Assembly (NCBI GenBank): GCA_902500715.1
Contig: CABVRO010000013.1
Coordinates: forward strand, 1 to 41,996
Length of the DNA: 41,996 bases
DNA from: an uncultured Nitrospira sp.
GTDB taxonomy: Bacteria > Nitrospirota > Nitrospiria > Nitrospirales > Nitrospiraceae
Direction of reading: 5' to 3'
This document shows positions 35,048-41,996 of this stretch, in pieces; position 1 is the stretch's first letter, and each line of letters opens with the position of its first letter. The notes below the pieces were generated by a model. It was not told where the DNA came from. It made no database searches and worked only from the letters and a program-made list of their open reading frames with translations. The position numbers were made by a program, and so were the translations under genes.

Positions 35048-36409
35048 GCCGACATGAACCATGCTGTCGTATCGGCCATTGACGGTTGGGTTCTGGTTGC
35101 CTGCGATCGTGCGTACTTCATACAGACCGGCTTGATACGCGAGATCGATGGCGAATAATTTCGGCTTCAGCGGGCCGATTCCCAGTTTGCCGCAACGCAC
35201 CAGCCCGAGGAACGAACCGTTTTCATGGCAGGCCAACCCGATTCCGACGGAGGGGATGTGGGTATTGGCTGAGGGGACTCCCGGATTAAAGGTGCGATCG
35301 GGTATTTGTGCCTGCTGGTTCATGTAGCCGGCCCGAAGGGCAATGTCCCAATCCGGCATCGAGGCCAGGCGCAGCCATCGGTATTCGGTGCCGATCATGA
35401 CGGTATAGGTGCTCTGCCAATTTTGCGGAAAGGGTAACAGGGCGCCGTTCGTCAAATGGACATCGAGGTTCCGGTTGGATTTCCATCCCGTGTAGTCCAC
35501 ATCGAATTCCAGTTTCCATTCGCGCTCGGACGTACGAACCGGCCAGATGCCGATGCCGCCGGAGAAGACTTGCGGCAGGACGAAGGTGGCTGTGGCGCCG
35601 GCGACTGAGGCGCCGTTGGCGAGAAAGTTGCCCGTGAGATGAAAGGTGGCTTGACTGCGATAGACCATGCCGATGTTCACGAGTGGTTTTCCGTCGCTGT
35701 TGCGGAAGGGTGTGTACAGGAGGCTGACGTTAAACCCTGCCGTGGTGTCACTACCGTTGATCTCCATCAGGGAACCGGCCGGGATGCCCAGCCCGCCGGG
35801 CCAGATGGACTTCTGTTCGAGATGGCCTTCTCCGAAGAGCCCGGAGAAGGTGTAAATATCCGCGCCTACCCCGAAGGAGAGCTGATCGTTCAGTTTGTAG
35901 GCGATGGTGGGTTTGATGTCGAGCAACGGCAAGGTGGTAAAGGTGATGGCTGTGCGAAACGGCCCATCGTTGGGGTATCTGGTCAATGAACCGAACGGAT
36001 TGTTCATCCCGATACCGGCGGTGAAGTTCCCGAGCGCCGACAGTCCGAGGTCCTTGAGATTCGCGACCAGATACACGTGGCCGGGAGGGGGCCAGGCCAC
36101 GCTTCCGTTGCGATCGCCTGTCGTTTGTGCGCCGGTCGGGCTCGAGAACTGGGTGGTGCCTCCGATGAGCGTGGTTCCGAACAGGGTTTGGAACCCATGC
36201 AGTTGGGTCATGCCGGCGGGGTTGTAATGAAGCGCGGAAGGGTCATCGGCCTGGGCGACGAAGGCGTTTCCCATGGCGGCGGCGGCGGCGGACTGGCCCT
36301 GGAGCCGTGGCGTTTGTGCGTTGGCGGAAGCGGCAGCGAGGACGAATCCGGCGGCCGAACACAACAGGCAGAGAAGCAGGGCGCGGCGGAATCGCTGAGC
36401 GAGAGGCAT
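35021..36409 (-). CDS. FadL/TodX (OmpP1) family outer-membrane porin
   Basis: This 462-residue outer-membrane barrel belongs to the family that moves long-chain fatty acids, toluene and other hydrophobic molecules across the outer membrane. It has a signal peptide (about 1-31, 'ASANAQ') and the N-terminal hatch signature 'AMGNAFVAQADDPSALHYNPAGM'-like region (residues about 45-67), where NPAG is the family hallmark. Amphipathic strands follow, ending 'SLSLRFNY', with an aromatic last residue. Only 4 bases separate it from the upstream hybrid kinase gene, so the two are co-transcribed. That pairing suggests the kinase senses, and this porin imports, the same kind of compound. The ATG follows AGGA at a rather long 10-base distance. 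Confidence 0.9.
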   Translation of the reverse strand: MPLAQRFRRALLLCLLCSAAGFVLAAASANAQTPRLQGQSAAAAAMGNAFVAQADDPSALHYNPAGMTQLHGFQTLFGTTLIGGTTQFSSPTGAQTTGDRNGSVAWPPPGHVYLVANLKDLGLSALGNFTAGIGMNNPFGSLTRYPNDGPFRTAITFTTLPLLDIKPTIAYKLNDQLSFGVGADIYTFSGLFGEGHLEQKSIWPGGLGIPAGSLMEINGSDTTAGFNVSLLYTPFRNSDGKPLVNIGMVYRSQATFHLTGNFLANGASVAGATATFVLPQVFSGGIGIWPVRTSEREWKLEFDVDYTGWKSNRNLDVHLTNGALLPFPQNWQSTYTVMIGTEYRWLRLASMPDWDIALRAGYMNQQAQIPDRTFNPGVPSANTHIPSVGIGLACHENGSFLGLVRCGKLGIGPLKPKLFAIDLAYQAGLYEVRTIAGNQNPTVNGRYDSMVHVGSLSLRFNY

Positions 36410-36413
36410 GGGG

Positions 36414-39131
36414 TTACCGTCCTATCGGAGACTCGGATTGACCGGAGCCGATGACGAACCAACGATCGACGATTTGCCGCAGCCTGGTTCCATCGAAGGG
36501 CTTCAGGAGGTAATCTTGAGCGCCGGATTCCACTGCCGCCATGGCGCGATCCAGCGCCTCCACGGCCGTCATCATGACCACCGGCAACGTGGGGTGGGTG
36601 GGACGCAACTGTCGCAGGACTTCAAACCCGTCCAATTCCGGCAAGGCGATATCAAGCAACACTCCATCGACCGTCGTCTCCGCCAGCATGCGTAATGCGG
36701 CGCGACCGTCCGCCGCGGTGCAGACGTGAACGCCTTCCGCCTCCAAACGATCCCTCAACAGGTCGCAAATGTCAGGATCGTCGTCGACGACCAACACCGT
36801 ACGGCGAACAGCGGGCAATTGGCCGGCGGGAGATGGTTCGCGCGAATGCAGGGGGAGGGTGAAGGTAAACTCCGTTCCCTGATCCACTTCGCTACGAACC
36901 GTGATGCTGCCTCCGTGCAGATCCACCAAATCTTTGACGATCGCCAACCCGAGTCCCAATCCCTTGGTTTGGCTTCGCTCTTCTTGCTGCACTCGGAAGA
37001 ATGGATCAAAGAGTTTGGGCAATGCATCCGAAGGGATACCCTGGCCGTTATCACGGATGACGATACGAGCCATGTCGTGCGTATCGACCGAAAGCTCCAC
37101 CGAGACCTGTCCCCCGTCAGGAGTGTACTTGATAGCATTATCCAATAAATTCGTCAAAATCTGGCTGAGCCGGTCCTGATCCGCCCACACCAGCAGTTCG
37201 GGATCCGGACTGTGAAGTTCGATATTGAGGTGCTTGGTGATGGCGAGCGGCAGGAGTTGTTCGATGACGTCGCTCACGATCGTCGGAAGGCACACCTGTT
37301 CGAAAGAGAGCACGAGTTTACCGGCCTCGACACGCGAGAGGTCCAGGAGGTCGGTGATCATGCGGGCAAGTCTGGTGCCGTTGGCTTTGATGCGGGTGAG
37401 GTACTGCTCCTGCTTCATATTGAGGGAACCGACGAGTCCCTCGAGCATATTGTCCGCGAAGCCGACGATGCTGGTGAGCGGCGTTCGAAGCTCGTGGGAC
37501 ACATGGGCAAGAAATTTCGATTTGAGCCGATCCATCTGCTTGAGTTGCGCGTTGGCGGCTTCCAACTCCGCCGTACGCTCGCGTACGCGGGCCTCCAGGC
37601 CGGCATTCAACGATTCGATTTCCCGATACGCCTGGGCATTGTCCAGCGCGATGGCGACCTGGCTGGCGAGGGTGACCAGGACATCGAGATCGTCTTGGGT
37701 CAAGGCTTGATTGTGTGTGCGGTCGACCGAGAGGGAGCCGATGACGGCATCTTGAGTTTTGAGGGGAACGGTAATGAAGGATTTTACATTGACCATCGCG
37801 ATCAATTGTTGATCGAACGGGTGCAGCCGGTCCCAGATTTCGTGAACGTTGTTCGTCAGCACGGGTTCGCCGCGCAGGAAGACGGTCCCTTCGACACTGT
37901 CGGGGTCGGTAACGGGCACTTCCTGCGTCCGCAGAAAATCGGCGACCTCTTGCGGCATGCCACGCACTCGAAAGTCGTGCGACACGTTCCTCGTGCGATC
38001 GAACTGCGTGATCATGGCGCGATCGTAGTGCAATTCACGGACGATCGTCTCTAAAACATTGGTCAGCAACTCTTCCCGATCGAAGGTCGAACTGAACAAC
38101 AGTCCTGCGCGGTGAAGTGTCGTCAGGTCATTGATTTTTCGTCGTAAGGTGACGGCGGTACTCTGTTGTTCGAGGTAGGCCTCGCGCAATTCCTCATGCC
38201 GCGCATCGACGACCTGCTCCTGATCCTTGATCAACCGTTGCAGCGGTTTGGCGGCTTGTCGCATGTGATTGGTGATCATCCACCACAACAGCGATGCTGG
38301 AACAGCCGCCAGCCCCAGCGCCTCCACCGTCGGCACGTCAGGCCGGCGAAGATGCAGGTAGGTGAAGGTGCCTCCCGCGACGAGCATCCACATGGCGAGC
38401 GGCACGGAACTGCGGACTTGCGGTGTCCATGTGAATTCCCATTCGCAATAGGGATCGCCGTTGGCGGTGCAGGAGAGGTCCCTGACCGTGGCGGCCGGTG
38501 TGCCGTGCATTTGCGTCTGCACCCGCGCGATACTGCTCTTGCAGGAGAGGCAGATTACATCCACGCACCGCTTCCGGTAGGGACCGAATTGCACAAGGGC
38601 CCGATCGGTGAATGTCATGCGGAGAATCGCCGAACGTCTGGTCACCCGGCCGACCTCGAACTCCAACACGCCCCGGACATACTTACTGCCGAAATAGGGC
38701 CACATTTTGTAGAGCTGTGGGGTCGAAAACGGGCGACAGAGAATTTGGATCAGGGGGGGGACTTTCCTGTCCGTTCCCACGTTGACATGAAATTGGGGAT
38801 CTCCGGACAGATGCTCGCAGAACTCCCTGAGGTAACAGACGAATTCGTAGGAGTAACTATTCCAGATATTGCGAAGCGAGTCGGGGGTGACGTGGTAAGT
38901 GCGGTCCGGAAGGCGGGCGTTGAGAAGGCGGCACAGTTCATCCAGCGCTTGTTCGGCAGCCTCCGTCCCGGCGGTGCGACTGAGATAGTCGAACATGTAG
39001 TCTACGTTGGACTGAACGACGACTCCGCTGATGTCGCTGATCTTTTCGCCCTGGTCGTTGAGCCCGAATGGGCGAAACTCCATGAACGGCCGTTCGAGAA
39101 TGGAATGTTCTTTGGAGAGAAGGTCGGTCAT
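36414..39131 (-). CDS. Hybrid histidine kinase with V4R-like sensor, GAF and C-terminal receiver
   Basis: The 905-residue protein starts with a sensor region of about 240 residues whose Cys-rich end ('SCTANGDPYCEWEF') resembles the V4R fold that binds small hydrophobic ligands in XylR/DmpR-type proteins. Two membrane helices follow (about 245-262 and 270-290), then a coiled coil and a GAF domain (about 335-505). HisKA with H546 in 'SHELRTP', an HATPase (G-boxes 'DNGQGIP' and 'GLGLGLAI') and a receiver (about 785-900, phosphoacceptor D827) complete it. The receiver means phosphate can be relayed internally before reaching an outside partner. No ribosome-binding site stands out at the ATG (39131). 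The kinase parts are certain; the V4R label is tentative. Confidence 0.9.
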   Translation of the reverse strand: MTDLLSKEHSILERPFMEFRPFGLNDQGEKISDISGVVVQSNVDYMFDYLSRTAGTEAAEQALDELCRLLNARLPDRTYHVTPDSLRNIWNSYSYEFVCYLREFCEHLSGDPQFHVNVGTDRKVPPLIQILCRPFSTPQLYKMWPYFGSKYVRGVLEFEVGRVTRRSAILRMTFTDRALVQFGPYRKRCVDVICLSCKSSIARVQTQMHGTPAATVRDLSCTANGDPYCEWEFTWTPQVRSSVPLAMWMLVAGGTFTYLHLRRPDVPTVEALGLAAVPASLLWWMITNHMRQAAKPLQRLIKDQEQVVDARHEELREAYLEQQSTAVTLRRKINDLTTLHRAGLLFSSTFDREELLTNVLETIVRELHYDRAMITQFDRTRNVSHDFRVRGMPQEVADFLRTQEVPVTDPDSVEGTVFLRGEPVLTNNVHEIWDRLHPFDQQLIAMVNVKSFITVPLKTQDAVIGSLSVDRTHNQALTQDDLDVLVTLASQVAIALDNAQAYREIESLNAGLEARVRERTAELEAANAQLKQMDRLKSKFLAHVSHELRTPLTSIVGFADNMLEGLVGSLNMKQEQYLTRIKANGTRLARMITDLLDLSRVEAGKLVLSFEQVCLPTIVSDVIEQLLPLAITKHLNIELHSPDPELLVWADQDRLSQILTNLLDNAIKYTPDGGQVSVELSVDTHDMARIVIRDNGQGIPSDALPKLFDPFFRVQQEERSQTKGLGLGLAIVKDLVDLHGGSITVRSEVDQGTEFTFTLPLHSREPSPAGQLPAVRRTVLVVDDDPDICDLLRDRLEAEGVHVCTAADGRAALRMLAETTVDGVLLDIALPELDGFEVLRQLRPTHPTLPVVMMTAVEALDRAMAAVESGAQDYLLKPFDGTRLRQIVDRWFVIGSGQSESPIGR

Positions 39132-39275
39132 ACGGAAGCCGCCCGATTCGGTCTATGCCGCGTGACGGAGGAGTGCCCCGGCGGCCAGATCATAACGTAC
39201 CCGTCCTCGGGAGGCGAGGCCCTCCGTGCAGCGTTGTGTCTGCCGGCGCGCGCCCGGTTCCCTGGTTGTGATCCG

Positions 39276-41009
39276 TTATTCAAGATCCCGGCAGGCCGGG
39301 GCATCATGTATGACCAAACGGTCGAGATCACAGGTCTTCAAGTATTCGATGATGGCCCAGCGATCAGCGATCGGTATCTCACATCCTAGTACACCGGGTT
39401 CCGTCACCCCGGACCCACAGTCAGTCCCTTTGAATTCATGCCCTTCCATGCCGTTGCCCGGCAGCTGAGTTTTAAACTCAAATCCTGTCAATGGATCGCG
39501 GAAGGTCTGAGAATCGTTGCATTTCGAGACGACGAACCCGACCTTTACTGGATCGAATTCCATGTTCGGACTGAGATAGAAGCACGCCGGCCGTTCCTTA
39601 ACCGGAGAGAGCAATGCGTAGAGGTTGGGAACGGACCCATTGTGTAGGAATGGAGCGGTTGCCCAGACGGCGAGATGCGGGCGCGCGATGTATTGCGCCT
39701 TGTCACGCCATGTGTTGGTGAGATGCTGGTACTCAGGGTCGCTCCCCGCGCCGTTGAGGGTCATCAATTCCGTGGTCACCCACTGGGACGCATCTTTGGC
39801 CGAGAGTCGGCCCAACCCAAGACGTTCGAGATCGACGGTACGTCGGGAAAAATTCTCCAGATACAGGCTGTCGGTGCCGACCTCTTTTTGAGGGATCATC
39901 GTGACGTGCAGGCTCGGGCCGTTTGGATTCGGCGAATCGAGCTTCGTGGCGACATGGCAATGGGCGCAGAGATTCGGCAAGCCCTTGAGCTTGTTGCCGT
40001 GATACAGATCCTTCCCCCTTGCAGCCAACTCTCGATTGATCGGAGGGAAGCTCTTCGACCACCTTGGTGGGTGCAGCCGTTTCGCAAGGTCCTCCAATGT
40101 TTTCAGTGAGGCCACATCGACCGACGACCGAAAGATCTCCTGTTTTTCTGGAGGAGTGTGCGGAGAGGTTCTTGTCCAGGAGAAGAGTGCTGCGTTTACC
40201 CCGATGACTTGGGCGATATTTCTGGCGAGAGGATGTTGAATCGACCCGGCCCACTGCACCCAGTCATATTCCCATACACCCCAGAGAGGCGGAATACTCA
40301 CCGGCGCGTTGGCAGGCCTGAGGTTGTCCGGATTGAGCGGCGAGAAGACTGTATTGCCGCCACGCCCGAGCGCATCGAACCGTCCAGGCCCCCACAGTGC
40401 CGGTGAGGCATCTCTCCCGCCTCTCGCGACCAGATCCTTCATGACTCGGGAAAATTGTGTGGATAAGGTAGCGATATTCTCTTGAGTCAGCGGCTGTCCA
40501 CGCCGGTGTAAGACGCGAACTGCGAAGGCCTGGAATTTATCGGGCGCTTTCAACTCTCCCAGACTCTCCAGCAGTATCTGCAGAAAGCGCTGGTTGTATT
40601 GGAGGGACGGACCCCCTTCGATACGAATCGAGTTGCCTCGGTAGGTGAACTGAGTCGTGTGGCAGAATGCACAGGTCAGCCCAATGGTCGGCTCCGGGAC
40701 GTTCGGCCCTTCGGCCTTTGCAAATCCGATCGGAAGTTTGTCGGGATGGGTCGGGTCGGGGATAATACCGGTTCGGGCGAAATTGTTCTTCAGCGGCTCG
40801 TCTTCCAGGACGACAAACCAATCATAAGGGAGGAGTTGGGTCCCAGCGGACGTATGGTACCACTGTTGCCGGTCTTGCTCCGTCCATCCTTGAGTGTCGG
40901 CGGAACTGCCCGTGTGGGGAGGGGGCAGGTCAATCGCTTGGCAATGTACGGTCGACAATGCGAATAGGACTGCAGCAAGCGCCACGACACGTCGGGGGCA
41001 GAAATGCAT
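39276..41009 (-). CDS. Di-haem c-type cytochrome, RoxA/di-haem peroxidase-like
   Basis: The 577-residue periplasmic protein has a signal peptide (about 1-25) and two haem c sites, C113-AF-C116-H117 and C348-AH-C351-H352. The C-terminal 'APFLHNGSVPNLYALLSP' followed by 'ERP' is the pattern I associate with rubber oxygenase RoxA-like and MauG/cytochrome c peroxidase-like di-haem enzymes. Those proteins either cleave polyisoprene-type double bonds or reduce peroxides. Which reaction applies cannot be decided from sequence. Residues near 'GRGGNTVFSPLNPDN' lie between the haem domains. The ATG follows GAGGAG with 7-base spacing. The gap to the next kinase gene is 144 bp. Confidence 0.82.
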   Translation of the reverse strand: MHFCPRRVVALAAVLFALSTVHCQAIDLPPPHTGSSADTQGWTEQDRQQWYHTSAGTQLLPYDWFVVLEDEPLKNNFARTGIIPDPTHPDKLPIGFAKAEGPNVPEPTIGLTCAFCHTTQFTYRGNSIRIEGGPSLQYNQRFLQILLESLGELKAPDKFQAFAVRVLHRRGQPLTQENIATLSTQFSRVMKDLVARGGRDASPALWGPGRFDALGRGGNTVFSPLNPDNLRPANAPVSIPPLWGVWEYDWVQWAGSIQHPLARNIAQVIGVNAALFSWTRTSPHTPPEKQEIFRSSVDVASLKTLEDLAKRLHPPRWSKSFPPINRELAARGKDLYHGNKLKGLPNLCAHCHVATKLDSPNPNGPSLHVTMIPQKEVGTDSLYLENFSRRTVDLERLGLGRLSAKDASQWVTTELMTLNGAGSDPEYQHLTNTWRDKAQYIARPHLAVWATAPFLHNGSVPNLYALLSPVKERPACFYLSPNMEFDPVKVGFVVSKCNDSQTFRDPLTGFEFKTQLPGNGMEGHEFKGTDCGSGVTEPGVLGCEIPIADRWAIIEYLKTCDLDRLVIHDAPACRDLE

Positions 41010-41359
41010 GGTTCATCTCCTCATGGTGGGCGAGATTATCTGAACGGGTAATGCATATTCGATCCAGCGGTTGGTCAACTTGACGCGCCTTCAGTAGTCG
41101 TTCGCCCATTTATGACGGCAACGATAGAGGCAAGCGCCGCACTCACCCAAGTGCTGAGAAGCAACTCATATGCCACAAGCGCGGGAAGGGTACCTGGATC
41201 GGTACACGAAAGCCATTTATTTTTTGAGAGCGATGCGTGTCGGTGGCAGGTTTGAAACCCGCCTAGTCTGGTGTGGAAAGGGAAGGGCGGCTCAAGCGTA
41301 CGGGGTATCTGAAGAGATACTAGCGCAGTCGGGGAACGCAAGCTTGGGACGATGTGATG
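41010..41359. other. 350-bp gap with one palindrome and no confident gene
   Basis: This stretch lies between the CopD-like gene and the di-haem cytochrome and probably contains the cytochrome promoter. I see the GTATCT-N4-AGATAC palindrome at 41305-41320 and a near-palindrome around 41250-41270. Short frames on both strands lack ribosome-binding sites and look like chance. Confidence 0.45.
41305..41320. promoter_or_regulatory. 16-bp inverted repeat GTATCT-N4-AGATAC, site 2
   Basis: The arms equal those of site 1 at 18332-18347; only the spacer differs (GAAG instead of AACT). It lies about 300 bp upstream of the di-haem cytochrome start. Two exact copies of both arms with the same spacing in one window hint at a shared regulator, possibly the ribbon-helix-helix protein. 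Confidence 0.4.
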
Positions 41360-41875
41360 CTACTGGTGGAGATGTTTCATGGCAGCGGCGCAGAGGATGA
41401 TGAAAAAGCCCATCCAGAGCGCTGCGCGTTGAAACGGGATCGATTCGTAGTTTTCGCCTTCCTCTTCCTCGTCCTGATCTGATTTGAAAATGACGGTATA
41501 GAGGAACAGCGTGAGGAGGCACAGAACCAGGATCAGCTTAACGCAGAAAATCCAGAGGTACTTGGGATGGTTCTGCATGCCCTGGCCCGTCTGCGAGACG
41601 AAGATCTGATTGACGTAGTGGAGGTTGATGCCGCCGGTGAACAGCAGGACGACCAGCAGGATCCCCGCCACCCGCTTATAATGCTTGTAAAACGCGTCGG
41701 TAATCGGGCGAACATATTCCTTGGGCAAGGCGGCTTCACGGAGCCCCGGCTTAACGGCCATCACGATGAACGCGAGCCCGCCGATCCAGATCACGGCTGA
41801 GAGGAGATGGAACCAGTGATTGACGATCGGAATCAGCTGATTCAGATCGAGGAAGATGCTTTGTACGGAATCCAT
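41360..41875 (-). CDS. CopD-like four-helix integral membrane protein
   Basis: The 171-residue protein has four membrane helices at about 20-44, 66-88, 107-131 and 150-168. The first carries H20 and H23 in 'NHWFHLLSAVIWIGGL', as in CopD-like proteins, where helix histidines may bind copper or haem. An acidic loop 'QDEEEEGENYE' separates helices 3 and 4. The product ends 'KHLHQ', adding more possible metal ligands. The metal role is only inferred. The start ATG has a weak ribosome-binding site. The upstream neighbour is a gene tail ending at 41944, 68 bp away, so co-transcription is possible. Confidence 0.7.
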   Translation of the reverse strand: MDSVQSIFLDLNQLIPIVNHWFHLLSAVIWIGGLAFIVMAVKPGLREAALPKEYVRPITDAFYKHYKRVAGILLVVLLFTGGINLHYVNQIFVSQTGQGMQNHPKYLWIFCVKLILVLCLLTLFLYTVIFKSDQDEEEEGENYESIPFQRAALWMGFFIILCAAAMKHLHQ

Positions 41876-41943
41876 TATTGATCGGTCAGGGCGACCAGCG
41901 AAAGTAGCTGGGGCTACGGAAGATTCTGTATGGCGCCCGGCTC

Positions 41944-41996
41944 CTAGTCCTTCCCTCGCATATCGAAATTGAAGACCGGCGCGTCGTTTCCAAAGC
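41944..41996 (-). CDS. C-terminal tail of an unidentified gene, cut by window edge
   Basis: A minus-strand frame runs from the window edge to a TAG and gives about 17 residues ending 'FNFDMRGKD'. Codon use looks like real coding sequence and the frame points the same way as its neighbours. It is too short to name. Confidence 0.4.
   Translation of the reverse strand, partial: FGNDAPVFNFDMRGKD

Noticed and set aside
41225-41280. tRNA-like T-arm (minus strand, GGGTTTCAAACC)
   Set aside because: Stem and loop register do not fit a T-arm, and no anticodon arm or acceptor stem can be drawn around it.
41075-41400. Short frames on both strands between the CopD-like and cytochrome genes
   Set aside because: No ribosome-binding site, atypical composition and mutual overlap.

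Overview
The window is GC-rich bacterial DNA from a Gram-negative (diderm) organism. It encodes LolA, two TonB-dependent receptors, a two-partner secretion pore and a FadL-type porin. Gene content, codon style and a dispersed repeat I recall from that group suggest the Nitrospirota (Nitrospira lineage). This is inference from memory, not a search result. Three genes at the left edge point right; every well-supported gene from 4080 to the right edge points left. I saw no tRNA, rRNA, transposase, phage gene or CRISPR array.

Layout. (a) 2-4003, plus strand: the 3' part of ftsK, lolA overlapping it by 4 bases, a 124-bp inverted-repeat element, then a 2-oxoglutarate/Fe(II) oxygenase. (b) 4080-18105, minus strand: a signalling and envelope block. 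In transcription order it has two tandem paralogous TonB-dependent receptors, a receiver protein with eight PAS repeats and no kinase domain, a periplasmic ABC-type binding protein translationally coupled to a membrane sensor kinase, and a receiver-PAS-GAF-kinase. A ribbon-helix-helix regulator and a 41-residue membrane protein lie upstream. (c) 19125-33797, minus strand: about 14.7 kb that reads as one export locus. In transcription order it has a papain-like (C70/AvrRpt2-type) lipoprotein protease, an unrecognised secreted protein, a Cys-rich lipoprotein, two large TpsA exoproteins, their TpsB pore, an exported TPR-CHAT protease and two DUF928 proteins. (d) 34218-41996, minus strand: a small membrane protein, a 617-bp gap with strong hairpins, a FadL-family porin four bases behind a V4R-like hybrid kinase, a di-haem cytochrome c resembling rubber-oxygenase/di-haem peroxidase proteins, a CopD-like membrane protein and the tail of one more gene.

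How the genes may work together. Region (c) is the best candidate for an under-described system. TpsB would secrete two FHA-like beta-helical proteins whose ends are nearly the same and whose middles differ. Two unrelated cysteine proteases (papain-like and CHAT) and two DUF928 proteins would act in the same envelope space. TPS exoproteins with CHAT and DUF928 proteins are a combination I associate with cyanobacterial genomes, so lateral acquisition is plausible. Region (b) looks like an outer-membrane import and sensing unit. Region (d) may sense, import and oxidise a hydrophobic compound. All three functional readings are inference from domains and gene order.

Starts were moved inward from the longest reading frame where a ribosome-binding site, signal peptide or overlap with a neighbour favoured it; each entry says so.
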